In this document: positions 14,890 to 23,022 of the stretch, piece by piece
Layout of the letters: the number at the start of each line of letters is the position of its first letter
How positions within the stretch are numbered: position 1 is the stretch's first letter
Assembly (NCBI GenBank): GCA_018003015.1
Contig: JAGNEZ010000058.1
Coordinates: forward strand, 1 to 37,644
Reading direction: 5' to 3'
Length of the DNA: 37,644 nt
Source of the DNA: Phycisphaerae bacterium
GTDB lineage: Bacteria; Planctomycetota; Phycisphaerae; UBA1845; PWPN01
Position numbers and translations under genes: made by a program
The notes under the pieces: model-generated
Database searches by the model: none
The model's input: only the letters and a program-made list of their open reading frames with translations
Told to the model about the DNA's origin: nothing

Positions 14890-15807
14890 ATGATCATGAT
14901 ACGTTTTGATGACGATGAACTCCGCTCTCTCACCCATGACCTAGTAAGGTCTTTTATTGAGAGGCATTATCCCGAGGAGGTTGCGTACTTCCCTCTCATC
15001 TGGCAACGGTTCGTCAAGGAGAGAGTCCTCGATCCCGGCAGCGGGCCGGTTGACAATCAGGAACGATTTGCGCATCGGCTCGGGTTGCCGTTCGCGGAGG
15101 ACCGCGGTATCGATCTGGCGGGCGCTCTCGCCGTAGTAGCCATAGGAGCCGTGTTACACCAACTGAACCGGCAAGGCATAGCTCCAGACCTCTCGAAGAT
15201 CAGGATGGCCATTCAATGCTCGTCCGTAGAACTTGGCGCTGGAGACCAACTGGCCAACGAGCTCGCGCAAGAACTTGGGCCTCAGCTACACAATGCTTTT
15301 CAGAGGCTGAATGAGAAGACCGACAGCGTCTACGTGGAACGACTCGAAAGCGGAATGGAGAGGCCCCAAGGTGCCCAATGTTCGAGAGAAGAAGCAGCAC
15401 GACTCTGTGCCGGAGGGCATCACGATATCATTATCGATGAAACTGTTCACAAGCTGTGGATCACGGGCCGTCAAGAGATGGAGATTCTTCAGGTCCCCGG
15501 AATGCAGCGCTCCATGCTATGGCTTGTCTTGACCCACGTGGGGGATTACATAAAGCTCGAGGAGATCGAGAGCCTGCGGCGGCCGCGCAAGGATGAGGAG
15601 CCGCTGCTGGATCGGTCTTATTACGCCTATAAGGACCACCTTGGTCGACTTCTTGGATTGGAGCTGCGGAACAGAGTTATTGGCGACGCCCGCGAGAGGA
15701 GGTATCCCGTCAGAACAAGGGCTTTCTCGTTCTGCTGGATCCGTGCCCAATCCGACCCGAAGTCGAGCGAGTTACTTCAAGGGCTTGGGACGCCCGCTGG
15801 CCACTGA
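14890..15807 (+). CDS. Hypothetical protein with C-terminal OmpR-like winged helix
   Basis: ATG 14890 has GGAG 5 bases upstream; an in-frame ATG at 14842 lacks such a site. The N-terminal 150 residues are helical (DDDELRSLTHDLVRSFIER, IDLAGALAVVAIGAV) with no recognised family. The C-terminal 110 residues have the order of an OmpR/PhoB effector domain: strand DIIIDETVHKLWI, helix MQRSMLWLVLTHVGDYI, helix KLEEIESLRR, recognition-like helix YYAYKDHLGRLLG, and a wing ending YPVRTRAFSFCWI. No phosphoacceptor receiver domain is present. It follows the M48 gene by 130 bases on the same strand and is probably a DNA-binding regulator. Confidence 0.65.
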   Translation: MIMIRFDDDELRSLTHDLVRSFIERHYPEEVAYFPLIWQRFVKERVLDPGSGPVDNQERFAHRLGLPFAEDRGIDLAGALAVVAIGAVLHQLNRQGIAPDLSKIRMAIQCSSVELGAGDQLANELAQELGPQLHNAFQRLNEKTDSVYVERLESGMERPQGAQCSREEAARLCAGGHHDIIIDETVHKLWITGRQEMEILQVPGMQRSMLWLVLTHVGDYIKLEEIESLRRPRKDEEPLLDRSYYAYKDHLGRLLGLELRNRVIGDARERRYPVRTRAFSFCWIRAQSDPKSSELLQGLGTPAGH

Positions 15808-16263
15808 CCTACTGCATCTGCACCGTCTTCGTGTCCAGGCCCCGCGCCCCCCTGTCACGCGTCAAATCTGGTTGTCGCCGAGCCGGGTCTTTGTTGCCGC
15901 CGGTCACGTGTCCCTCCTCGCTCCCGTTCCGATTGTCGGCGTTTGTCCCCCGGGCAACAACAATCAGATGCCTTTCAGCTCCCGTTAAGCGACCTTAAGG
16001 ATTGTCTCGTCCTGATCGGATGCTCAGCGCTGTGGCAAGTGCTGAAGGAGCCGGGGCTTAGCCATCTTGTCTAACTCTGGCCACCCATGTTCGCTCTGCT
16101 TGCCAATTCAGGGGCTTTTGAGCGCTTCTGGGCTAGTGCTTTATGCGCACAAATCATTGAATGATAGGTCGTTAGGCCGTGTCCTGCAGGCACGGCTCAG
16201 GATCAAACCAGTTCACCTGGCGCCAGGTGTCTTTTTCCGGCAGTTGCCGAGAAAGGCACCAGA
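15808..16263. other. Gene-free spacer before the second winged-helix gene
   Basis: No gene, RNA or repeat is recognised. GAGAAAGG (16248-16255) lies 8 bases before ATG 16264 and serves as its ribosome-binding site. A self-complementary CACCTGGCGCCAGGTG (about 16214-16229) is a perfect 8-bp palindrome upstream of that start and could be an operator or protein-binding site; this is inference. Confidence 0.4.
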
Positions 16264-17580
16264 ATGTCAAGGAGAAACGAGAAGAGGATTGTTCAGGTTC
16301 TCACTGTGCTCGTGAGGCTTCTGAATTTGGCCCCGATGCTCCGGGACGCGCTGGCCAAGGAAGCCGGCCCCGAGCCGTCCACAGGGCCGATACACGACGG
16401 AGCTGAGCAAGGACCGCAGGCCCACGTTGCGCGTCAAGCTGCCGGCAGGGCCAGCCGTCCACAGATGCAACCCCGGGAGCACCGGTTGGCGTGCGAAGCC
16501 GCCGAGGCAACCAATTGCGACAGGGGTTGCGTCACGATCTGCGACTTGGCGGTGGTGCAAGATTCGTGGTTGAACGGTAAAGCAGACAGATACGGAAGCC
16601 TGGACAGGATGATCCAGGTGGCGAACAGCGCTATCTCGAAGACATGCGCATCGTTGGAACCGTACGGTTGTACTGTGAGCCAATGCTCCCGCGGCGCATG
16701 GAAATGGCAGCCACTTGAGGGCAGGAGCTACGACGATATTCGAATCCCGATACTGGAGGAAGTCCAGCTGATCAAAACGGCTCGGGCTGCCTTCCAGACG
16801 CAAGACTACATGCTGGCCGTCGCCAAAGCAATCGCGGCCCTGGAGTTGTATCCGGAGTCGTATCTCGCGCACCGCCTCGTGGCAACTTGCAGTCTGCTGC
16901 ACAGCGCGCCGGTGGATCCAGAGTTCCTCACGCGCTCGGCCCGCTTTGTCCACGATCGCGATCTGGTGATCCAGAAGGCGATTCTGTTCTTCCGGCAGCT
17001 TGCCGCAGCGAACCCCGATGACAAGGCGCGGCCCATCGTCGAAACACACGTCGAGTTGTTCGAGGCCGAACGCGTCCAGAACAGCGGACTCCTCGATGCG
17101 ATCCGCGAGTTCCTGAACAAGCCCTTGTCAGTCTGTAGGGCATCCGGTTCCGGAAACGATGGCGACTATTCGACTCTGATCGCCCTGGTGTTTAATGCAC
17201 CGCGGTGTTCTGCCGGACGTGTCAAAGAGATCGGGATGATTCTGAACCACCCTGATCTTGCCCGACTGGTGCATCAGATCGCGGATCGGATTGGCGGCGA
17301 TGACCTCAAGGCCAGAGATCGCGTTCAGCAGGCGAGCGGCCCTGCGATTGCCCGGCTGATCAAGTCGTTCGGTACCGGTCCGACGATGGAGGAGCTCGTG
17401 GCCTACGCGGAGCAGAAGCTCGAGGGCCTGATCAAAGAGAGGATGGCTCGGCAGCCAGATGACCGAGATAAGAACAACTGCAATATGCTTCCTGATGACG
17501 TGAGGCGGGAGCACGATGGGAGGCTGGTGCAGAACCACAATCCCCGTAAGCGACCGCCTCGCAATGGCGATAACGACTGA
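16264..17580 (+). CDS. Hypothetical protein with winged-helix-like and TPR-like segments
   Basis: 438 residues from ATG 16264. After a helical, then disordered N-terminus (residues 1-85), the stretch SWLNGKADRYGSLDRMIQ, SAISKTCASLEPYG and SRGAWKW resembles the second half of an OmpR-type winged helix (the 'LWG...dr.i...IsrLR.kLep.G...RG.GY' pattern). The next 60 residues (IKTARAAFQTQDYMLAVAKA, IAALELYPESYLAHRLVA) look like tetratricopeptide helices, an order reminiscent of SARP/BTAD regulators. The C-terminal 30 residues are Arg/Asn/Asp-rich and disordered. A regulator related to the gene at 14890 is plausible. Family assignment is uncertain. A strong terminator follows. Confidence 0.55.
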   Translation: MSRRNEKRIVQVLTVLVRLLNLAPMLRDALAKEAGPEPSTGPIHDGAEQGPQAHVARQAAGRASRPQMQPREHRLACEAAEATNCDRGCVTICDLAVVQDSWLNGKADRYGSLDRMIQVANSAISKTCASLEPYGCTVSQCSRGAWKWQPLEGRSYDDIRIPILEEVQLIKTARAAFQTQDYMLAVAKAIAALELYPESYLAHRLVATCSLLHSAPVDPEFLTRSARFVHDRDLVIQKAILFFRQLAAANPDDKARPIVETHVELFEAERVQNSGLLDAIREFLNKPLSVCRASGSGNDGDYSTLIALVFNAPRCSAGRVKEIGMILNHPDLARLVHQIADRIGGDDLKARDRVQQASGPAIARLIKSFGTGPTMEELVAYAEQKLEGLIKERMARQPDDRDKNNCNMLPDDVRREHDGRLVQNHNPRKRPPRNGDND

Positions 17581-17610
17581 AAGACCCGAGTAATCGGCGG
17601 TGGATTAACG

Positions 17611-17642
17611 GCCCCGTGGGCGCAACTCCGCGGGGCTTTTTT
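17611..17642 (+). terminator. Intrinsic (rho-independent) terminator
   Basis: GCCCCGTGG (17611-17619) pairs with CCGCGGGGC (17628-17636), nine pairs including one G-T, around an 8-nt loop, followed directly by six T. It lies 30 bases after the stop codon of the 16264 gene and is the clearest terminator in the window. Confidence 0.9.
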
Positions 17643-18438
17643 CTTGGCCGCAGCTTGTAGCTGACCGGCTGGCCGCAGCGTTCGAACGGCCGGAGCCCGC
17701 TTGGGACGGCCTTGGGAAACCACTCCGTGAGCGTGGAAACAGACCCGCTCTATCGCACCACGTGAGAACACGCAGTGACGCCGCATCCGTTCGAGAGCAT
17801 CGCTTCGCTTCACGTTGAGGCAGCCCTGAGCTGCCGGCTTGGTATTGTATCGGCCGTGGTCAGGCATACGGGAGTGCCACCAGTTTCCGTGGCGCCCGTC
17901 CCGCCACGTCTACACACATGCTCATGGGCAGGACACGATCCCTTCGTATGACTCTCGGCTCACACAGACGGCAGTCGTGCTTTCAGCCCTTCAGCACGCT
18001 CGATCAGCAATCCGAGCCTGCAGAGATGGAGCCTGACGAAGGGCTTCGCTCGTCGGCGACCTTGCTGAAACCTGCAAGAAGGAGCCCTCGGACCTTCGTC
18101 CGTATCCCCACTTGGAGCTTTCGCTCTTCGCTTCACTTCGAGCCGCTGCGGTCAGCAGGCGTTGGCCCAACTCCACGTGGACGACGCACGAAAGAGCACA
18201 CGGCGCGGCTGGGCCGCGAATTGCCACTGGCCGGCTGAAAGCCATAAAAGGCGCCGCCGGAGTTGGCTAACCATTTAAGGCTTTCGTCCAGGGACTCGCC
18301 GGCATCACATCAAGGATGGCCTTGCGGCCAGGATTATCTCCCCAGGAGGGTACAACGGGGTGAGCGGTATCTCATCGCGCTGGTTCGAGAAGTTCGACGG
18401 CGCCGGTTTTGATGGATGGAGCAACGAAGAACCACATC
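17643..18438. other. Gene-free spacer between terminator and the second KQ(I/L)-motif gene
   Basis: About 800 bases without a supported gene. Open frames are Ser/Arg/Pro-rich with no start signals. Isolated AT-rich words occur at about 18240-18290 (CCATAAAAGG, CCATTTAAGG) and could be promoter parts for the gene at 18471, but they lie 180-230 bases upstream. Confidence 0.35.
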
Positions 18439-18473
18439 ATGCTCATCAACTGTAAGGAGGTGAAAAGAACATG
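18439..18473 (+). promoter_or_regulatory. Translation-initiation module of the ATGCTCA...AAGGAGGTGA type
   Basis: ATGCTCATCAACTG is followed by TAAGGAGGTGAAAAGAAC and ATG 18471. The first ATG opens a frame MLINCKEVKRTW that runs over the start of the real gene in another phase. The word ATGCTCA recurs at 22684 and 22989 before two further small genes, where the short frame stops after four codons (MLRR, MLTN) just ahead of the Shine-Dalgarno sequence. Confidence 0.55.
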
Positions 18474-18785
18474 GAAGCAGAAACACAAACCACTTTGGAT
18501 GCGTACGCGAGCTTGTTCCAGACGCTCAAGCAGCGCCTGGGAGACGCAGGAGCAGCTACGGCCGTCCTGCAGGAAGTCGCCCGGGATCGACGGGCCCAGC
18601 AGATCCGCGACGAGCGGCAGGCAAGGCAGGAGAAGGTAGACGGAGAAGCGGCCACGCAGAAGCAGCTCGAGTTCTTGAAGGACTTGAAGATGGACATTCC
18701 GCAAGGATTGACCAAGCAGGCAGCTTCGCTGCTCATCGACCAGGGCAGAGCGAAGCGGGTAGCGGAACAACTCGAAGCCTACTGA
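18471..18785 (+). CDS. Small helical protein with C-terminal QKQ(I/L)xxLxxL motif, paralogue 2
   Basis: ATG 18471 follows AAGGAGGTGA by 8 bases. The 104-residue protein matches the 11202 product in order: TQTTLDAYASLFQTL at the start, VLQEVARDRRAQQIRDER in the middle, a short charged linker, then ATQKQLEFLKDLKMDIP, GLTKQAASLLI and a charged helical end. It lacks the upstream leader ORF that precedes its paralogue but shares the initiation module. The role is unknown. The paralogy and shared control region suggest both belong to one accessory-element gene set. Confidence 0.75.
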   Translation: MEAETQTTLDAYASLFQTLKQRLGDAGAATAVLQEVARDRRAQQIRDERQARQEKVDGEAATQKQLEFLKDLKMDIPQGLTKQAASLLIDQGRAKRVAEQLEAY

Positions 18786-18981
18786 GCCGGCGCACGAGCA
18801 GGCCAGCAAGGAGCACTCCAGGAGATAGCACTTTTTCTGGGCTTGGCCGAGAAATCGGTCAGGCCCGACCTTTTCTGAATGTACCCATGCGGCGGCAGCG
18901 CCTGCACCAGGCTCACTGGCGGCTCTCTCCCCGGTGGTCCTCGGGTTGGCGGGAGCAGGTCGGGCGAGGGATAATCCACTC

Positions 18982-21432
18982 ATGAAACACCAATCCAGTA
19001 GCCGCGCGGCGATGGCATTCTGCATGGCATTCGTGGGGCCAGGAGCGACGAATGCCGTGCAGGCCTTGGTTCGCGCCCAGGCCGCGACTCAGGGCTATGC
19101 CGCCCCCATGATCTGGTCCGACCGATCGGCTGCAACCTGGCATGAAGCGATGCCCATCGGCAACGGGCGCCTGGGCGGGATGATCTTCGGTGGCGCGGCG
19201 AAGGAGCGCATCCAGCTCAACGAGGAGAGTCTCTGGGCAGGCCAGCCGTTCGAGACCTTTCCGGAGGATTTCCCGGAGCATTTGGCGGAAGTGCGTCGCC
19301 TCCTGTTTGCCGGTCAGAACGCTGAGGCTAACGCCTACGGGCTCAAACATCTCACGGCCAGCCCCACGGCTTTCCGTTCTTACGAGCCGCTAGGTGATCT
19401 GTGGCTGGATTTCGAAGACATGGCCGCCAACACGGCTTACCGCCGGGAACTCCTCCTGGCCGATGGTTTGGCCCGCGTCAGTTTCCACTATGGCAATGCC
19501 ACCATCACTCGCGAGGTCTTCGCCTCCGCGCCGGATGATGTGCTGGCGATACGCATCGCCACGGATCAGCCCGGCACGCTGGACTTCAAGGTACGTCTGA
19601 CCCGCGACCGCAATGCCACCGTCACGGCGGTTGCGGGCGGGGAGTTGCAGCTCGAGGGCCAGCTCGTGGACGTGGAGAAGAAGGACGGTGGCTACGATGA
19701 CAATCCGGGCGGGTCTGGACCCGGCGGGGCACACATGAAATTCGCGGCCCGACTGCTGGCGCGCGCGGATCGAGGGAATGTGACGGCCGAAGGCGGCACA
19801 CTTCACATCGCCGGGGCGAGCGAGACAGTCCTCCTTTTTACGGCAGCGACCGATTACAGCCTCGCGAAGCTCAACTTCGACCGGGCAATTGATCCGGCGA
19901 GGAAGTGTGAGGCCATTCTCGCTGAAGCAGCGAGGAAAACCTGGGCCCAGCTGCTCGAAGCGCATCTGGCCGCACACCGCTCCTTGTTTAACCGCGTTTC
20001 CCTGCAGATCGGCATCCCCGACGCGACGATGGATAGCCTTCCCACCGACGCGCGCCTGGTCGCCCTCGGCAGGGAAGGCGCGGACGACCCCGCCCTTGTG
20101 GCGTTGCACTTCCAGTTCGGTCGCTATTTGCTGATGGGCAGCTCACGGCGACCCGCGCGCCTGCCGGCAAATCTGCAGGGCATCTGGAACGACCAGATGT
20201 GGGCGCCGTGGGAGTCCGACTACCACCTGAACATCAACCTCCAGATGAATTACTGGCCCGCCGGAGTGGCCAACCTGCCGGAGACCATCGGTCCGCTGCT
20301 GGATTGGTTCGAACTGCTGGCTCAACGGGGGCGCGAAGCGGCAGAACGCCTGTACGGGTCGGACGGCTGGGTGGCGTTCCTGAGCACGAATCCGTTCGGG
20401 CGCGTGTCGCCGGCCGCCTCCACGCTCCAATCCCAGTTCAACAACGGCTCCATCGAACCGCTCTGCGGTGTCTGGATGGCCGCACAGTTGTTTGATTTCT
20501 ATCAGTTCACGGGCGATAGGAAGCTGCTGCAACGTCTCTATCCGGTACTCCAGGGTGCCGCGGAGTTCCTTTTGGACACGCTGGTGGCCGCGCCGGACGG
20601 CAGCCTGGTCATCGTGCCCTCCGCCTCGCCGGAGAACAGCTACATTGATCCGAGAACCGGCCGGCGCATTCGCATCACCGTTGCCTCCACCTATCACATG
20701 AGCCTGGTGCGGGCGCTTTTCGACGCGACGGATCGTGCGGCGGCGATTCTGGGCACAGATGAGCCCATGCGGCGGCGTATCGGCGAGGCGCAGGCGAAGC
20801 TGCCGCCGATCAATCTGGGTCCCGACGGACGCATCCTGGAATGGATCGAGCCCTACGCGGAAGCCGAGCCGGGCCATCGGCACATGTCGCATCTTGTCGG
20901 CCTGCATCCATTCGATCTCATCACGCCGGCCACGCCGGAGTTGTTCGCGGGTGCGCGCAAGGTTCTGGATTATCGATTGGCCCGCGGTGGCGGTGCCACC
21001 GGCTGGAGCCGGGCGTGGCTGGTCAACTTCTTCGCCCGCCTGCAGGATGGCGACGCGGCGCGCGAGCACTACCTCGCTTTGCTCCGGCGCAGCACGCTGC
21101 CCAACCTGTTCGACAACCACCCGCCGTTCCAGATTGACGGCAACTTCGGCGGCTGCGCCGGGTTGGCGGAGATGCTGCTGCAGAGCCACGAACGCGTGCC
21201 CGGCTCCGGGCCGGCCGATCAGCAGTTTATCCTGCATCTGCTGCCCGCCTTGCCCAAAGCCTGGGCCAACGGTGCGGTCAAAGGACTGCGCGCTCGCGGC
21301 GGGTTCACCGTCGACATTGACTGGAAGGATGGCCATGCCACCCGTTATCGCGTCACCTCCCCCGAACCGCGCGAGGTCAGGGTCCGCGTCAACGGAGAAA
21401 TCCACACCGTTTCAGCATTGCCCGAGCCGTGA
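18982..21432 (+). CDS. GH95 alpha-L-fucosidase-type glycoside hydrolase
   Basis: 816 residues starting at ATG 18982 (in-frame codons upstream lack a better start). An N-terminal signal-like segment (AAMAFCMAFVGPGATNAV) suggests export. The mature start has the GH95 pattern WHEAMPIGNGRLGGMIFGG, then IQLNEESLWAG. The catalytic (alpha/alpha)6 domain contains NLQGIWN, HLNINLQMNYW (N417 and N419), SASPENSY (E551) and FQIDGNFGG (D719). These correspond to the asparagine pair, general acid and general base region established for Bifidobacterium AfcA (N421, N423, E566, D766). The length fits the family. It would hydrolyse terminal alpha-linked L-fucose or L-galactose from plant, algal or mucin-type glycans. 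It stands alone here, without neighbouring glycan genes. Confidence 0.93.
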   Translation: MKHQSSSRAAMAFCMAFVGPGATNAVQALVRAQAATQGYAAPMIWSDRSAATWHEAMPIGNGRLGGMIFGGAAKERIQLNEESLWAGQPFETFPEDFPEHLAEVRRLLFAGQNAEANAYGLKHLTASPTAFRSYEPLGDLWLDFEDMAANTAYRRELLLADGLARVSFHYGNATITREVFASAPDDVLAIRIATDQPGTLDFKVRLTRDRNATVTAVAGGELQLEGQLVDVEKKDGGYDDNPGGSGPGGAHMKFAARLLARADRGNVTAEGGTLHIAGASETVLLFTAATDYSLAKLNFDRAIDPARKCEAILAEAARKTWAQLLEAHLAAHRSLFNRVSLQIGIPDATMDSLPTDARLVALGREGADDPALVALHFQFGRYLLMGSSRRPARLPANLQGIWNDQMWAPWESDYHLNINLQMNYWPAGVANLPETIGPLLDWFELLAQRGREAAERLYGSDGWVAFLSTNPFGRVSPAASTLQSQFNNGSIEPLCGVWMAAQLFDFYQFTGDRKLLQRLYPVLQGAAEFLLDTLVAAPDGSLVIVPSASPENSYIDPRTGRRIRITVASTYHMSLVRALFDATDRAAAILGTDEPMRRRIGEAQAKLPPINLGPDGRILEWIEPYAEAEPGHRHMSHLVGLHPFDLITPATPELFAGARKVLDYRLARGGGATGWSRAWLVNFFARLQDGDAAREHYLALLRRSTLPNLFDNHPPFQIDGNFGGCAGLAEMLLQSHERVPGSGPADQQFILHLLPALPKAWANGAVKGLRARGGFTVDIDWKDGHATRYRVTSPEPREVRVRVNGEIHTVSALPEP

Positions 21433-21839
21433 TTCATGGATATGGCGAGCGCCAACCTCAGCATCTCGCAGATTCGCCTGACCGACAAAGACTTGCCCGT
21501 TCGTCCATGCGAGGTCGTTTGGTCATCGCCAGCCGTCAGAACGTCGCCCTCGGCAGTACGGATGGTCTCAGGCCCCTCACCTCCTTGCCGGCCGTCCCTG
21601 GAATGCTGCCAGAGGCTGCTTGCGGCAGACTGACCTCCCTCTGGCGGGCTGTTCACCTTCCGTATCGAGTGGCCGCTCTGTTCCTGGCGATCGTTTTTGA
21701 TCTATCGCCATGCCCTGGAGGACGGGCTCCGTAAGCCTTTCGCCTTTTTCGAGGTACCGCTCTGAAAAAGGCGGACCTGTCCCAGAGGTGCCGCTCGGGC
21801 CAGGAAAGGCATATCGATCCCGCCCTCCTGTTCCGGGCA
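21433..21839. other. Spacer before the five-gene cassette
   Basis: No gene is supported. The last 100 bases hold the hairpin with conserved loop (21742-21772), a second copy of its loop sequence GAGGTGCCGCTC (21785-21796) with only a 3-bp flank match, and CATATCG at 21810-21816, about 27 bases before ATG 21840. Confidence 0.4.
21742..21772 (+). promoter_or_regulatory. Hairpin with conserved 13-nt loop, copy 2
   Basis: GCCTTTTTC (21742-21750) pairs perfectly with GAAAAAGGC (21764-21772) around GAGGTACCGCTCT. Copy 1 at 10975-10997 has the same loop with G for A, but a CCTTG/CAAGG stem, so the stem changed on both sides while the loop stayed. It lies 68 bases before the leader ORF at 21840. Confidence 0.5.
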
Positions 21840-21991
21840 TGATAAATCAAAAACCGACAACGGAACGAGAGCTTCTGCTCTTCCTCCAGGAGAGCGTGAA
21901 CAGCCAGGAGGAGTACGAGTGGGTCTGCCGCAGACTCACCGAGCTGGACTCTCGCCCCGGCGTCGGGACTCACAAGGAGGTGAGAACATGA
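21840..21991 (+). CDS. Leader ORF of the small-gene cassette
   Basis: ATG 21840 opens a 50-codon frame (MINQKPTTERELLLFLQE...). It ends in GTHKEVRT, whose codons CAC AAG GAG GTG contain the Shine-Dalgarno sequence of the next gene; its TGA overlaps the next ATG (21988). It is homologous to the leader at 11040-11201, which precedes an unrelated gene. The peptide is charged and helical (NSQEEYEWVCRRLTELDS) and has no known family. Its conserved reading frame argues that it is translated. Whether the peptide acts itself or only couples translation is open. No Shine-Dalgarno sequence is visible before its own ATG. Confidence 0.55.
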
Positions 21992-22245
21992 AAAGGAGAT
22001 TAGTTTGCCCGCACTGCCACGATGACACGTTCATCCGTCGGCAAGATGTCGTGGTGCGGGTCTACGCGGACGGGAACGACATCGCCACCGAGGCCACGCG
22101 CGAGTTCGCGACCTGGCCGCTGCAGTGCGCCGGCTGCTTTGAGATGATGGCAGTGGATGAGCTGGTCGTGAGGGGTGAGCACCGCTCCATCGACCGAGTG
22201 AAAGGGGGTACTTGGCGACCATGGGACAATACTTCGTCATCGTGA
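21988..22245 (+). CDS. Small zinc-ribbon protein of the cassette
   Basis: ATG 21988 has AAGGAGGTGA 5 bases upstream, inside the leader ORF. The 85-residue protein has CPHC at residues 7-10 and CAGC near residue 48, forming a four-cysteine zinc ribbon with beta strands between (DVVVRVYADGNDIA, REFATWPLQ). A CxxC pair set 40 residues apart is typical of small nucleic-acid or protein-binding ribbons in phages and plasmids. The C-terminal RVKGGTWRPW is encoded by the Shine-Dalgarno region of the next gene, which starts 25 bases before this stop codon. Confidence 0.7.
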   Translation: MKRRLVCPHCHDDTFIRRQDVVVRVYADGNDIATEATREFATWPLQCAGCFEMMAVDELVVRGEHRSIDRVKGGTWRPWDNTSSS

Positions 22246-22721
22246 ACCTCGACAAGCAGGAGTACCTTGACCCCAGCAGTTTGGGCTGCGGTTCAAAGCT
22301 GCTGGAGATTGCCGCCAACGATTGCCTGAACGTGCTGGCGTTTCTGCTGCGTCAGTCGAGCGAAGGTGGCGGCGGGGATATCCACAAGCCATACCACAAC
22401 GCAGGGCGCTGGGCTGGTGACCGCATCGCCATCGTCGGCGACTACGACGAGAGCCGGATCTGGCAGCGGTGCGTGGATGGCCTTTACCGAGAGGTTAGCC
22501 AGAAGATCCGCGAGGAGTGGAACGACTTCATCGAGATTCCGCGGCTGAAGATTCCCCGGCCGGGACATGAGAAGTGCTTGGTCTGCGGTATCGAAGTCGA
22601 GGAGAAGGGCGAGTGGTATTGCCCGAAGCACTCGGCCGCGGATCTGCGGATCAAGGTGGAAGGGGGCAGATCCCCCTCCGCTGATGCTCAGAAGGTAAAG
22701 GGTGGTGCCCAGCGACCATGA
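22221..22721 (+). CDS. MGQY-type hypothetical protein with C-terminal cysteine motif
   Basis: ATG 22221 is preferred over TTG 22212 because AAAGGGGGT (22201-22209) is then 11 rather than 2 bases away. The protein begins MGQYFVIVNLDKQEYLDP and continues with LAFLLRQSSEGGGG and GRWAGDRIAIVGDY, a layout I know from uncharacterised phage and actinobacterial or planctomycete proteins ('MGQYYxVVNLDKKEYL'). After about residue 120 a short unit CLVCGIEVEEKGEWYCPKH could bind zinc. The last residues QKVKGGAQRP overlap the Shine-Dalgarno sequence of the next gene, and ATGA overlaps stop and start (22718-22721). Function unknown. Confidence 0.72.
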   Translation: MGQYFVIVNLDKQEYLDPSSLGCGSKLLEIAANDCLNVLAFLLRQSSEGGGGDIHKPYHNAGRWAGDRIAIVGDYDESRIWQRCVDGLYREVSQKIREEWNDFIEIPRLKIPRPGHEKCLVCGIEVEEKGEWYCPKHSAADLRIKVEGGRSPSADAQKVKGGAQRP

Positions 22722-23020
22722 CCAAAGGATTTGACACTGTGAACCTGTCCCAGCTCGTCGAAGTGTGGGAGAGTTACACGGGGTGGTACTGGTTCATCAC
22801 CGAGATCGTGGACGATGAGCTGGCCTTCGGCTTGGTCCGTGGCTTCGAGACCGAATGGGGCTATATCAGCCGCCAGGAACTGGCGGAACTGGCAGACGAG
22901 GGCAAGGTCTGGCGCGTGCCCAGGCGGAACTGGCCACTATGTCCGTGCGTCGTCGACGCGAACGGTGGGAGTGGCTTCTCATCTTCCCATGCTCACAAAC
23001 TGAAAGGGGGTGTGCGTTAA
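22718..23020 (+). CDS. Small hypothetical protein of the cassette (YTGWYWFITE type)
   Basis: ATG 22718 overlaps the previous stop codon by ATGA and has AAAGGGTGGT (22697-22706) 11 bases upstream. The 100-residue protein reads as a compact beta-rich domain: SYTGWYWFITEIVDD, AFGLVRGFETEWGYIS, ELAELADEGKVWRVPRRNW, then CPCV. Its pattern (aromatic strand, EWGYxS, helix, WxVPxxNW) resembles short proteins of archaeal and bacterial mobile elements, with no known role. The tail AHKLKGGVR copies the KVKGG tail of the previous gene because both are encoded by the repeated initiation module. Confidence 0.65.
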   Translation: MTKGFDTVNLSQLVEVWESYTGWYWFITEIVDDELAFGLVRGFETEWGYISRQELAELADEGKVWRVPRRNWPLCPCVVDANGGSGFSSSHAHKLKGGVR

Positions 23021-23022
23021 CG

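Noticed and set aside
20143-21405. 420-codon frame opposite the GH95 gene
   Set aside because: It mirrors the GH95 reading frame in GC-rich DNA; the plus-strand gene has all catalytic residues.
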